DNA of 64,000 nt from Candidatus Tepidiaquacellales bacterium UBA2330 (GTDB lineage: Bacteria > Bacteroidota > Ignavibacteria > Tepidaquicellales > Tepidaquicellaceae), in the NCBI GenBank assembly GCA_002344965.1, contig DDUU01000029.1, positions 1 to 64,000 of the forward strand, written 5' to 3'. Positions 8,911-17,383 of the stretch are shown here, piece by piece (position 1 is the stretch's first letter; every line of letters begins with the position of its first letter). A program made the position numbers and the translations under genes. The notes below the pieces were generated by a model. The model did not search any database, had not been told where the DNA came from, and was given only the letters and a program-made list of their open reading frames with translations.

Positions 8911-11349
8911 ATGGGTTCATTTTTTATAACAGCGGGATTTGTTTCAGCACTGATTGCAACTCTGGCATTTTTATTCGTAAGCAGGGGAAATCAAAAACTG
9001 ATAAGACCTGCCAGAATATTTTTTCATGCAGCTGTAGTATTTACATTATCTTCTTCAGCTTTCTTACTTTATCTTATAATCACACACCAGTTTCAATACA
9101 CGTATGTCTGGAATTATAGCTCTACAGATCTTCCGTTAAATCTGCTTATCTCAACTTTTTATGCAGGTCAGGAAGGAAGTTTTCATTTATGGGCGTTTAT
9201 GACGGCTGTGCTTGGAATTTTCCTTCATGCATTTTTAATTAAAAGGGATTCAGAAAATTCTGTAAAAGGATATGATTCAAATGACAAATACGAGCCGTTA
9301 GTAATGTTTAATTATTCCCTTATACTTACTTTTTTATTATTTATAATGATAATAAAGTCACCATACATGATGGTATGGGAATCATTTCCAAAGGATGTGG
9401 AAGCCGGATTTGTTCCACAGGACGGGAGAGGATTAAACCCGTTACTTCAGAATTTCTGGATGACAATACATCCTCCGATATTATTTGCAGGATTTGCATC
9501 ACTTGCAATACCGTTTGCTTTTGCAATGGCGGCATTATTTAAAAATAGATATGACAGATGGATGAAGCTTGCGCTTCCCTGGACATTATTTTCGGGAATG
9601 GTATTAGGCGTTGGAATTATGTTAGGCGGATTCTGGGCATACGGAGTGCTCGGATGGGGCGGTTACTGGGGATGGGATCCTGTAGAAAATTCTTCGCTGG
9701 TCCCGTGGATATTAATAGTAGCAGCAATTCACACAATGGTAGGTGAAGAGAAAACCGGAAAATATAAAAAGACAAGTTTACTTTTATGCATACTTGGATT
9801 TGTATTTATGTTATACTCAACATTCCTAACGAGAAGCGGATTACTTGGTGACGCATCAGTTCATTCATTTGTAGATCCGGGACAGGAAGTATATTTATTT
9901 CTGATTGTCTTTTTATCTTTATTCGGCGGCGGCGGAATAGCAATGATCATATACAGAATTAAGAGTTTGAAATCGCTTGAAACAAACGCCGGAATCAAAC
10001 TTTCAAGAGAGTCGGCATTAATAATAGGAGCAATTACTTTATGTGCATCCGCGTTAATAATAATAGTAGGAACAAGCTGGCCGATATTTACAAAAGCAAC
10101 CATTGATCCTGCTTTTTATAATAAAATGAATCTTCCGCTGGCAATTCTGATAGCCGTAATAAACGGAGTGAGCATTTTACTTGCGTGGAAACACACAGAA
10201 GAAAAAAGATTTTTCAAATCACTTTATCTTCCGATAATACTTTCCGTCGTATTAACATCCGGACTGGTAATACTCGGAGTGGATGATATATTAATAGCGG
10301 TGTTTGCAGCAGCTTCGTTGTTTGCGTTTTTTATTAATCTGAATATTATTTTAAAAATATTAAACAAGAGTACTGTTAAAGCCGGACCATATATTGCCCA
10401 TCTCGGTATAATGATACTGTTCCTGGGAATAATCGGTTCATCAAAATATTCTCAGGAAGAAAATGTAACTCTGCCGATAGGAGAAACTAAGGAAGCTCTT
10501 GGTTACAGTCTGACTTATAAAGGGGCAAGTCTTATTCCGGAAACTCATGACAAGTATCATTTCAATGTAATAGTGGAAAAAGACGGCAAAGGATATTTGC
10601 TGCAGCCGATAATGTATTACAGTGATTATTCTGAAGGAGTTATGAAAAATCCTGACATTGCAAATCTTGTCACAAAGGATATTTATCTGGAACCAATATC
10701 TCTTGAAACTCCTCAGCCGTTTACTGAAAATGATATAATTAATGTTCCGAAGGGTTCAGAAAAAGAAATTAAAGGAATCACAGTTAAGTTTTTGGATTTT
10801 GATCAGTCTAAATTTAATCAGGAATCTATGATGAAAGGAGAAGAAAACATACTGGGAGCAAAACTCGAAGTAACTGTGAACGGAAAGAAAGAAGAATTAC
10901 TTGTGGAGCAGTATTATTCAGGCGGTCAGACACAGAATATACCTGTCAAAATGGAATCAAATCCTGATCTGACATTTTATCTTACTAACATTTCAATTTC
11001 GGGTGAATCTTCCGTTGACGTTGCAGTTACAGACGGTCATCAGCATTCGCATGTTGCATCTGAAACATTAATTCTTACGGCAAGCATTAAGCCGTTTATA
11101 AATTTAGTATGGGGCGGAACAATTATAATGGCATTAGGATTTTTTGCTTCACTGATCAGCCGTCACAGAAAATTCCAGTTAAATTCCAGGAAAATTTCCG
11201 GTGAATCAAAACAACATTCTGCTAACAACGGACACGATAACGGACACGGTAACGGACACGGTAACGGACACGGTAACGGACATAGTAACAGCAATAACTC
11301 AAGCAGTAATAATGCACACAGGAAGACACGAACTGAGCATCATAATTAA
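8911..11349 (+). CDS. ccmF: Heme lyase CcmF/NrfE family (cytochrome c maturation)
   Basis: This 812-residue multi-pass membrane protein belongs to the heme handling superfamily. The WWD motif WGGYWGWDPVENSSLVPW is at 249-266, and the flanking conserved histidines (His187 in MTIHPPILFAG, His274 in AAIHTMVG) match external heme ligands. A large extracytoplasmic domain near the C-terminus (about 520-710) precedes the last membrane helix. CcmF takes heme from CcmE and attaches it to CXXCH motifs of apocytochromes. The last 70 residues form an unusual soluble tail with Gly-Asn-Gly-His repeats encoded by 12-base tandem repeats. No ccmA-D, G or H gene lies in the window. A terminator follows closely. 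Confidence 0.95.
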   Translation: MGSFFITAGFVSALIATLAFLFVSRGNQKLIRPARIFFHAAVVFTLSSSAFLLYLIITHQFQYTYVWNYSSTDLPLNLLISTFYAGQEGSFHLWAFMTAVLGIFLHAFLIKRDSENSVKGYDSNDKYEPLVMFNYSLILTFLLFIMIIKSPYMMVWESFPKDVEAGFVPQDGRGLNPLLQNFWMTIHPPILFAGFASLAIPFAFAMAALFKNRYDRWMKLALPWTLFSGMVLGVGIMLGGFWAYGVLGWGGYWGWDPVENSSLVPWILIVAAIHTMVGEEKTGKYKKTSLLLCILGFVFMLYSTFLTRSGLLGDASVHSFVDPGQEVYLFLIVFLSLFGGGGIAMIIYRIKSLKSLETNAGIKLSRESALIIGAITLCASALIIIVGTSWPIFTKATIDPAFYNKMNLPLAILIAVINGVSILLAWKHTEEKRFFKSLYLPIILSVVLTSGLVILGVDDILIAVFAAASLFAFFINLNIILKILNKSTVKAGPYIAHLGIMILFLGIIGSSKYSQEENVTLPIGETKEALGYSLTYKGASLIPETHDKYHFNVIVEKDGKGYLLQPIMYYSDYSEGVMKNPDIANLVTKDIYLEPISLETPQPFTENDIINVPKGSEKEIKGITVKFLDFDQSKFNQESMMKGEENILGAKLEVTVNGKKEELLVEQYYSGGQTQNIPVKMESNPDLTFYLTNISISGESSVDVAVTDGHQHSHVASETLILTASIKPFINLVWGGTIIMALGFFASLISRHRKFQLNSRKISGESKQHSANNGHDNGHGNGHGNGHGNGHSNSNNSSSNNAHRKTRTEHHN
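11227..11286 (+). repeat. Five tandem 12-base repeats in the 3' end of ccmF
   Basis: Five in-frame copies of aacggacacggt (first copy ...gat, last copy ...atagt) encode Asn-Gly-His-Gly/Asp/Ser units. Copies two to four are identical. The unit length keeps the reading frame whatever the copy number, so length variation would be tolerated. Confidence 0.9.
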
Positions 11350-11375
11350 GTAAGAATTTATTTTAAAAATTCTTT

Positions 11376-11418
11376 CCGGAATTACAATACTCTACTTATT
11401 GTAATTCCGGTTTTTTAT
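11376..11418 (+). terminator. Rho-independent terminator after ccmF
   Basis: A perfect 13-base-pair stem (11376-11388 with 11398-11410, ccggaattacaat/attgtaattccgg) with a nine-base loop is followed by a T run. It lies about 27 bases past the ccmF stop, ending the ccmE-ccmF transcript. Confidence 0.92.
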
Positions 11419-11453
11419 TTTACATAAGCTAATTTGATAAGAAAAGTAAAAAA

Positions 11454-12251
11454 TTGAAATTAATAATCGCAATAAGTTCAATGTTATATTTATTTTCCGG
11501 ATTCGGAAACAGCTGTTCGGAAAACAATGAATCAATAATGTTAAAGGACAGCTCAGAAGGTAATGTAAAAATTCCCGCCGGACTTCAGAAACTTGTTGAG
11601 GCATATCCGGGATTTCTGGAATATGCCGATGAAAACAATCTATACTGGAAAGACGGTACAGTGATGATTTATGATGACGGCATCACAGACAAGACTCATG
11701 ATGAAATGTTAAACAATCCTGATCTTGAAGATATGATTTCACAAAAGTATGTGAAAGGCAGAGAATGGAATGAACCTCCACCGGAGAATTTCGAGCCGGG
11801 CAGAATCAGATATGAGCCATTTTTCTTAAAGATGTACGGAAATAATTCAAATGAAGTAAGAAACAATTTAGTTAACATTAAATGGGCTGACGGTTCGGTT
11901 ATAAGTTTCAGCAGAATAAACGGGGCAGCAGACAGTCTTGAAAAAGTTGCTGAAGAGCTTTCGCAGCTTCCGGATGAATTTCAGAAATATTTAAAGAACA
12001 TCGGCGGTACATTTGTCTGGAGAAATATAGCGGGAACAGACAGACTCAGCAATCATTCGTTTGGCACGGCAATAGATATAAACACAAAATACTCTGATTA
12101 CTGGAAATGGAATAACAACGTAACTTATATAAACAGGATCCCGGTTGAAATAGCTGAGGTATTTGAGAAATACGGATTTATCTGGGGCGGAAAGTGGTAT
12201 CATTATGACACAATGCATTTTGAATTCAGACCTGAACTGACAGCTGACTGA
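11454..12251 (+). CDS. M15 family D-alanyl-D-alanine carboxypeptidase-like protein
   Basis: The 265-residue protein carries an N-terminal hydrophobic signal with a cysteine at residue 21, a possible though weak lipobox, and a C-terminal VanY/M15-type domain. The zinc ligands are visible: His201 and Asp208 in SNHSFGTAIDIN, and His255 in YHYDTMHFEF. Such enzymes cleave peptidoglycan stem or cross-bridge peptides in the periplasm. The N-terminal 110 residues have no assignment. The start at 11454 is a TTG codon, chosen because it gives the complete signal sequence; no ATG occurs before the hydrophobic core. The gene stands alone after the ccmF terminator. Confidence 0.85.
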   Translation: MKLIIAISSMLYLFSGFGNSCSENNESIMLKDSSEGNVKIPAGLQKLVEAYPGFLEYADENNLYWKDGTVMIYDDGITDKTHDEMLNNPDLEDMISQKYVKGREWNEPPPENFEPGRIRYEPFFLKMYGNNSNEVRNNLVNIKWADGSVISFSRINGAADSLEKVAEELSQLPDEFQKYLKNIGGTFVWRNIAGTDRLSNHSFGTAIDINTKYSDYWKWNNNVTYINRIPVEIAEVFEKYGFIWGGKWYHYDTMHFEFRPELTAD

Positions 12252-12323
12252 AAAGTGAGTAATGTAATTCCTATTTAAATAAAAAAAAATATTAAATAAA
12301 CTAAAATATAAAAGGAGCAGATC

Positions 12324-12755
12324 ATGTCATTATTTGAATGTCCTTCATATCATTTTCAGGTAGACTGGGGCGGATCCCGGAATGATTTCAGCGAAGTATC
12401 GGGATTAAATATTTTGATAGATACGATCAGTCACAGAGAGGGAGCGAATCTAAATGAGACAACATCAAAGATTCCCGGAATGATAACATACAGTAATATA
12501 ATTTTAAAGAGACCGGTCAGAAAAAATGACAATGAATTTTTCGAATGGATAAATACAAAGAGATTAGGCACTGCAGAAAGGCGTGATGTAACGGTAAAAT
12601 TACTTAACGAGGATCATTCACCGGTAGTGATTTGGAAAGTAAAGAATTCATTTCCGGTGCGATATTCAGGACCGGTATTGAGAGGCGGTACGAGTGAGAT
12701 AGCGATGGAGGAGCTGGAGCTTGCTCATGAAGGTCTGACGGTAGAAACGGTTTAA
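12324..12755 (+). CDS. Phage tail tube-like protein (T4 gp19 / contractile injection tube family)
   Basis: The 143-residue product matches the phage tail region family that includes T4 gp19 and the tube proteins of extracellular contractile injection systems: an N-terminal FECPSYHFQVDWG, the EVSGL motif, a loop with a PG.ITYSNI.LKRP pattern and a C-terminal EIAMEELELAHEGL. Tube proteins stack as hexamer rings. The ATG is preceded by a good Shine-Dalgarno site (AAAGGAG). No sheath, baseplate, ATPase or other tail gene is next to it, so it is an orphan; it may belong to a system elsewhere in the genome or be a remnant. The last codons lie inside a 20-base palindrome. Confidence 0.85.
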   Translation: MSLFECPSYHFQVDWGGSRNDFSEVSGLNILIDTISHREGANLNETTSKIPGMITYSNIILKRPVRKNDNEFFEWINTKRLGTAERRDVTVKLLNEDHSPVVIWKVKNSFPVRYSGPVLRGGTSEIAMEELELAHEGLTVETV

Positions 12756-12763
12756 ACCGTTTC
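12744..12763. repeat. 20-base perfect palindrome (copy 1)
   Basis: gaaacggtttaaaccgtttc is fully self-complementary and includes the stop codon of the tail-tube gene. A near-identical copy lies exactly 100 bases further on. No T run follows, so it is not a canonical intrinsic terminator, although a role in ending the two convergent transcripts is possible. Confidence 0.9.
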
Positions 12764-12843
12764 TGAATATAATGCTGCAGAAATTAATATCTGTAAAACC
12801 GGAATATAAAAACAAGATCCGCCGGCTTGCGGTAAATTCCATA

Positions 12844-12863
12844 GAAACGGTTAAAACCGTTTC
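12844..12863. repeat. 20-base near-perfect palindrome (copy 2)
   Basis: gaaacggttaaaaccgtttc differs from copy 1 only at the centre. It lies 14 bases beyond the end of the convergent cytochrome gene. The two copies flank an 80-base spacer that contains a small ccgc/gcgg hairpin (near 12821-12834). Confidence 0.88.
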
Positions 12864-12876
12864 CCATCCCAATCCC

Positions 12877-13749
12877 CTAATTATAATCCACCACCCCGTT
12901 CACATGCTTTAACTTGTTTATTATACTCCCCGACTGATCTATCACAGATCCGTGACACTGATAGCAAATTCCGATTGTATATCCCGGATAATGCGGATGG
13001 AAAAAATTTCCGTTAGGAATTGGATTCGGATTTCCCGTTACAGGATCACCGTGACATGATCCGCATTTTACACTGTTTCTGTCTGTCCATACTGGTACAG
13101 CTTCTGTGTTTCCGTCCTTGAAATTTCCGTGACAATAAGAATTTGAACATGTCGCAGTATTTCTGTCCCATACAGGATCAGGATAAAATCCGCCGCCTTT
13201 GTATGTAGTCACAGTCCTTGCAATCGGTCCGAAACTTATTTCAGCTATTCCGTCAGGCAAATCACCTATATGATTGGGATCACCGAATCCGCCGGTTAAT
13301 GCTGTATGGCATTCACCGCAGGATACAGGTGCGGAATATTTTGTTGAATCAATATGAAATGTATGAACTCCTACTCCGACATATGAAATACTTGTCTCTC
13401 CGTTCAGAGCTTTTGGCGGATAAGATTTTCCCGATACTCCGCCGTGACACAGCCGGCAGTTCTGAGGTCCGCCGGAAGAAGAATGACACGTCAGACAACT
13501 CGAACCGGAACTCCCTCCGGCATAATCATTTCCGTGACAACTCTGGCATGCTTTCAGATTCCAAAGTTTGTTTTCATTTATATACTTACCGTGAAATTCC
13601 GGAGAATTAGAGTCTGCAAATCCGGCAGGATGCGTCCCGATTTCAGGAGCAGTTATTAAATTATCCTGTATCTCGCTGCATCCGTTGTATACAAGAGCAG
13701 TAAACAATATTACTGCAAAAGTCAGATAAAATATTTTTAGCATCTTCAT
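12877..13749 (-). CDS. Multiheme cytochrome c lipoprotein with CxxxxCH motif (7 heme motifs)
   Basis: The 290-residue protein has a signal peptide with a lipobox-like LVYNGC (cysteine near residue 24), so it is probably lipid-anchored. Six CxxCH motifs (CQSCH, CLTCH, CRLCH, CGECH, CGSCH, CYQCH) and one CxxxxCH motif (CSNSYCH) are present. The CSNSYCHGNF...CGSCHGDP block fits the CxxxxCH...CxxCH domain first described in Geobacter cytochromes. It would carry electrons in the periplasm or at the outer membrane. It is the last gene of the cytochrome run on the minus strand, 45 bases after the 14-heme gene. Confidence 0.92.
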   Translation of the reverse strand: MKMLKIFYLTFAVILFTALVYNGCSEIQDNLITAPEIGTHPAGFADSNSPEFHGKYINENKLWNLKACQSCHGNDYAGGSSGSSCLTCHSSSGGPQNCRLCHGGVSGKSYPPKALNGETSISYVGVGVHTFHIDSTKYSAPVSCGECHTALTGGFGDPNHIGDLPDGIAEISFGPIARTVTTYKGGGFYPDPVWDRNTATCSNSYCHGNFKDGNTEAVPVWTDRNSVKCGSCHGDPVTGNPNPIPNGNFFHPHYPGYTIGICYQCHGSVIDQSGSIINKLKHVNGVVDYN

Positions 13750-13794
13750 AATTTTGTATTTTAATTTCTGCCGGAAAAATATTTCCGTATAGTA

Positions 13795-15051
13795 TTATCT
13801 GCTTTCCGGACCGTGACAATATCCGCAAAATCCCACACCTGATATTCCGTCCGGTCTGGCATTCGGATCATTGTGACAGGTATAACAAACAGCTCCCTGA
13901 GTCTGATGCCATATGCCGTTTTCATCCTTCATAAATCCGTTTTCATGAGTTTTCGGGTTCGTTCCCTTCACACCGTCATTATCAAAATGGCATCTGACGC
14001 ATACGGGATCGCTGCCCTGTACATCATGACATGACTGACATGATTCCAGGTCACGTTTTGCAAGTTCTGAATGAAGTCCGCCGCCTGTGTTGACGCCGAC
14101 AGTCGTGAAGTTCGGCTGTAAATGACTCTTCGGAGATATACCCGTTATCATATCTCCTTTATTCTCATGACAGCTTGCGCAGAATTCCACAGGATCGTGA
14201 CATGTTTTGCATTCAAACGATTTATGTGCGGCGTCAAGTCCGTGCGTGAATTTATAATTCAGCGTATGCGCCGTCGTAAGCTTCTGCAATGCGTCACGGT
14301 CTGTGCGCGTAGCGGTTTCCTTAGTATAATAAGGAGCATAAAAATCTTCACGAGTATTGTTTCCTGAATACTTTAACGGACTGTGACATGACTGACAGAA
14401 ATTATCGCTGTGACACATCATACAGTTATTTTTTTCGGAATTCTGTCCTGATGATGTGTGCTGATTTAAAAAATCAGATCTTAAATGATCCTTAGGTGTC
14501 AGATTAGTAAGATTTGTATGACAGGATTCACATGCATTTGAAGCTTTCTGATTATTATGACAGCTGTAACAGCTTTCCATATCAGGCAAAACCTGAGAAC
14601 TTTCTTTGGAAAATTTTACTTTATCCAGATCTTTATGGCAATCCGCACATTGCTGAAGTTTTGAATGTTCTTTATGAGAAAAATTTATTTCGCTTACAGT
14701 TGACTTCAGTTTCTTATAAACATTATCATAATGGCAAAGTCCGCATTCATTCTTATCTTTTACATCATGACAACCTTCGCAGTTCTTTTTTTTCGGATTA
14801 AGATTATCCTTCGATGAAACTGAATTCACAGCCGCTGCGTGACAATCTTCACATTTAATTTCCGCATCGACTGTGTGAAGCTTATGGTCAAATTTTATTA
14901 GCTTACTGTTGTCATACTGCTGCTCCGAATTAAAAATCCTGAATATCTTACCTTCGCCGGTTTCTCCCCTGTGCAAATAAGCAGTCGTAGAAATAAATAT
15001 TATTATTCCGGCTATAAAGATAAGATAAAATCCGGTAAATTTTGTTTTCAT
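13795..15051 (-). CDS. Periplasmic multiheme cytochrome c (14 heme motifs)
   Basis: The 418-residue protein begins with one hydrophobic segment (about 7-24), a signal peptide or anchor. I count fourteen CxxCH motifs, from CEDCH near residue 68 to CGYCH near the C-terminus, with many additional histidines (FSHKEH, KFDHKLH) that fit distal heme ligands. The density, one heme per 30 residues, is typical of electron-conducting multiheme proteins. It follows the beta-barrel gene by only 10 bases and precedes the 7-heme lipoprotein gene, so the three are probably one operon. A periplasmic electron carrier paired with the barrel is the inferred role. I cannot assign a named family such as MtrA or OmcA. 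Confidence 0.93.
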   Translation of the reverse strand: MKTKFTGFYLIFIAGIIIFISTTAYLHRGETGEGKIFRIFNSEQQYDNSKLIKFDHKLHTVDAEIKCEDCHAAAVNSVSSKDNLNPKKKNCEGCHDVKDKNECGLCHYDNVYKKLKSTVSEINFSHKEHSKLQQCADCHKDLDKVKFSKESSQVLPDMESCYSCHNNQKASNACESCHTNLTNLTPKDHLRSDFLNQHTSSGQNSEKNNCMMCHSDNFCQSCHSPLKYSGNNTREDFYAPYYTKETATRTDRDALQKLTTAHTLNYKFTHGLDAAHKSFECKTCHDPVEFCASCHENKGDMITGISPKSHLQPNFTTVGVNTGGGLHSELAKRDLESCQSCHDVQGSDPVCVRCHFDNDGVKGTNPKTHENGFMKDENGIWHQTQGAVCYTCHNDPNARPDGISGVGFCGYCHGPESR

Positions 15052-15061
15052 AATATTGTAA

Positions 15062-16369
15062 TTAAAATTTTGTGAACAACCAGTAATTTACGCCTATTAA
15101 AAATCTTACATCCGTTTTATATATTCTGTTTGTAATAAACTGTCCCTGCGCATCAAAACTCAGCTGCAAATTTGGTCTGTAAGTCAGTCCAAGTAATCCG
15201 CTAAATACATTCTCTTTCTCTGTTGAGAATTCTCCTAATCGGTAATTAGAATAATTTAATCCGAGATTCATTGATAATATATCAGCAAGTTTTCTGTAAT
15301 AATAACCGCTGACTCCGTTCGATTCACCGCTGTAACCGGAATAATGTATATATGAAAGTCCGTAAGACGGATGACTGAATCCCGCCTGAAGCTTAATCGA
15401 GTTTTCATCTGTATAAAAAACATCCGAGATCTTTCCGTATATATTTATACCGTTTTTCAAAGTGTAATCTACTCCCCCGCCGGCTTCCTGATATTCGCTC
15501 TGAGCAAATGTACTGAATATACTGTTATACCTTATCTGCGGCTGATGATAAGAATAAAATCCCGTAAATCTTAAATTGTCAGCAGCTAGAATATTTGCAT
15601 TTATTTCCCCTCTGTATAATTTTTCATTATTGATATCGTAATACAGTTTTCCGAAAATGTAATGTCTCTTATTTAATGTGTAATTCATGTCAATTCCCAT
15701 AAGCTGATCTTCGGGTGAGTCGGTGCTGATAACTGTCTGATAGGGATTGAATAGACTGTCGTATCGTATTGCTGTGTATGGTTCCGGTTTTTTATGCCTG
15801 TTAATATAACTCAGTGATGCATAAAAATCCCTTACTCCGTAGAATGAAAAGTTTCCTCCGTAGATACTGTTCTCACTGAATGGAGCGTATCCGCTGAATT
15901 CATAATCCGTTCCGGTTACAGATCCTCCGAATAATGTTAACTGATATTCCTTATGTTCACCTGCTTTCAGCTTCAGATGCAATCCATCCATTGCTCCGGT
16001 GCCTACTCCTGAGAATAAATACTGTCTTCCAATTTTCAAATCAAGAACATTGAAAAGATTTGAACCTTTTATATACAGATTGTAAAACCTGTAATCAAAT
16101 CCTTTTCCAATTTTATTCATAAGTTCAGCATCTGTCTGTATAAGAGTATTTAAAGACCACTTGTCTTTTGACACGTCAATAAGAAGATTCTGATAACTCC
16201 TGAGATGCGCTGTTTTACTGCCGCTGTTTATACTGTCAGACCTTTCCCAGCTGTATACCTGTGTGCTGAATCTCATATTCAAAGACTGAGCTTTGACTGA
16301 TTCAATGCTGAAGAGAGAAAATATAATAAGAGACAGAGCTAAAGGTTTAATTGATAAAAATGTTTTCAT
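15062..16369 (-). CDS. Predicted outer-membrane beta-barrel protein of a cytochrome locus
   Basis: The 435-residue product has a cleavable signal peptide (about 1-27, VKAQS), no internal hydrophobic helices, and alternating aromatic/polar strands throughout (for example YDSLFNPYQ, GISYIHYSG-like segments), ending in NYWLFTKF with the C-terminal phenylalanine expected for BAM-dependent barrels. It is placed directly upstream of the 14-heme and 7-heme genes. By analogy with porin-cytochrome complexes, the barrel could sheath a cytochrome through the outer membrane. No sequence similarity to MtrB/PioB is obvious to me, so the analogy is inferred from gene order alone. Confidence 0.8.
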   Translation of the reverse strand: MKTFLSIKPLALSLIIFSLFSIESVKAQSLNMRFSTQVYSWERSDSINSGSKTAHLRSYQNLLIDVSKDKWSLNTLIQTDAELMNKIGKGFDYRFYNLYIKGSNLFNVLDLKIGRQYLFSGVGTGAMDGLHLKLKAGEHKEYQLTLFGGSVTGTDYEFSGYAPFSENSIYGGNFSFYGVRDFYASLSYINRHKKPEPYTAIRYDSLFNPYQTVISTDSPEDQLMGIDMNYTLNKRHYIFGKLYYDINNEKLYRGEINANILAADNLRFTGFYSYHQPQIRYNSIFSTFAQSEYQEAGGGVDYTLKNGINIYGKISDVFYTDENSIKLQAGFSHPSYGLSYIHYSGYSGESNGVSGYYYRKLADILSMNLGLNYSNYRLGEFSTEKENVFSGLLGLTYRPNLQLSFDAQGQFITNRIYKTDVRFLIGVNYWLFTKF

Positions 16370-16686
16370 ATTAATATCCTGTTCATTTTCTTTTTGAATT
16401 GGATGTACAAAAAATTCCCATATTAACTTACAGATTGTTATTAAAATATGACAGAATTCATAGGTTATTATATCACATTAAAAATTTTTGATTTCATTCA
16501 GAATTCTGTCCGGTTTTTACTTAATCTGCGTTTACTTTAAACACATACGATTCCCATTAACTGTTTTCAGACTTTAATTTCATCCTACAGTCATTTTATA
16601 TATTCTATTTAATTTATTTGCTTCTGCCTGAGCAAAATAACTTAAAATGTTTATGTATTTTCGGATCTGAATAAAAGTATTAATTT
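16370..16686. other. Intergenic region with a long-loop inverted repeat
   Basis: This 317-base gap splits the cytochrome run and probably contains a separate promoter for the beta-barrel operon on the minus strand. A 10-base perfect inverted repeat, gacagaattc (16450-16459) and gaattctgtc (16501-16510), encloses 41 bases. No coding potential, T-run terminator or consensus promoter was found. Confidence 0.5.
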
Positions 16687-17259
16687 TTACTCACTTGCCG
16701 GTTTCGGATGTTTTATTTTATCCCACATTTCAGCATAATTAAATCCTTTAAAAGTCGGGCTTTCTGAATTATGGCATCCTGTACAGAATGCTTCTCCATC
16801 TGAATGAACCTGCAGTCCGTTTTCAATAGATTTCTGCTTGTCTTTCATAATGGAAAGCTTCTTGTATTCCGATCCTGCGCCGTGACATGATTCGCACTGA
16901 ACTCCCTGTGTGATGTCAAATGTCTCTTCAAATGCAGAAGCATCAACGGTCTTGCCTAAAGTATGACACTTAAGACATTCAGGTGTTTCAGCAGCCGGAG
17001 TTGTGAATCCTTTGCCTTCCGCTATCTTGTTTGCCTCTTCGGTCTGAAGCACCTTATATGCATTTGCATGCTTTGATTTTTCCCAAATCGAAAGCTGGCT
17101 TCCCTGTGACTCTGTCTTATGACATGCGCCTACGCAGGAAGTTACTCCGACATATTTAAAATCTCCTGCAATTTCTGCAGGCGGATTCTCTGTCGCAGTA
17201 AAAAATACAAATCCGATAAAAATTAAAACCGGCAGAACGTAAAACATTTTGGTTTTCAT
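16687..17259 (-). CDS. Cytochrome c554-like tetraheme cytochrome
   Basis: The 190-residue protein has a signal peptide or N-terminal anchor (about 4-22) and four heme motifs: an atypical CxxxCH (Cys42-Val-Gly-Ala-Cys46-His47), CLKCH (95-99), CESCH (122-126) and CTGCH (159-163). The sequence YVGVTSCVGACHKTE...W.KSKHANAY, with the conserved W...SxH...A, matches the cytochrome c554 family, small tetraheme proteins that shuttle electrons in the periplasm. It is read in the same direction as the 18-heme gene upstream, 124 bases away. The substrate or partner is unknown; in nitrifiers c554 accepts electrons from hydroxylamine oxidoreductase, but no such gene is here. Confidence 0.9.
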   Translation of the reverse strand: MKTKMFYVLPVLIFIGFVFFTATENPPAEIAGDFKYVGVTSCVGACHKTESQGSQLSIWEKSKHANAYKVLQTEEANKIAEGKGFTTPAAETPECLKCHTLGKTVDASAFEETFDITQGVQCESCHGAGSEYKKLSIMKDKQKSIENGLQVHSDGEAFCTGCHNSESPTFKGFNYAEMWDKIKHPKPASE

Positions 17260-17383
17260 TTCGATTGTCTCCTGTTACTGATTTAATTTATAAAATAGAA
17301 TTTTTTATTATTATTAAATAAATCTAATACTTTTAATTATATTTTTGTCCACAAATAATTCATTATAATAAGTTAACGTATCT

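Noticed and set aside
12060..12076. TTTGGCACGGCAATAG resembling a sigma-54 -24 element.
   Set aside because: It is inside the M15 peptidase coding region at its conserved motif and has no TTGC at the right distance.
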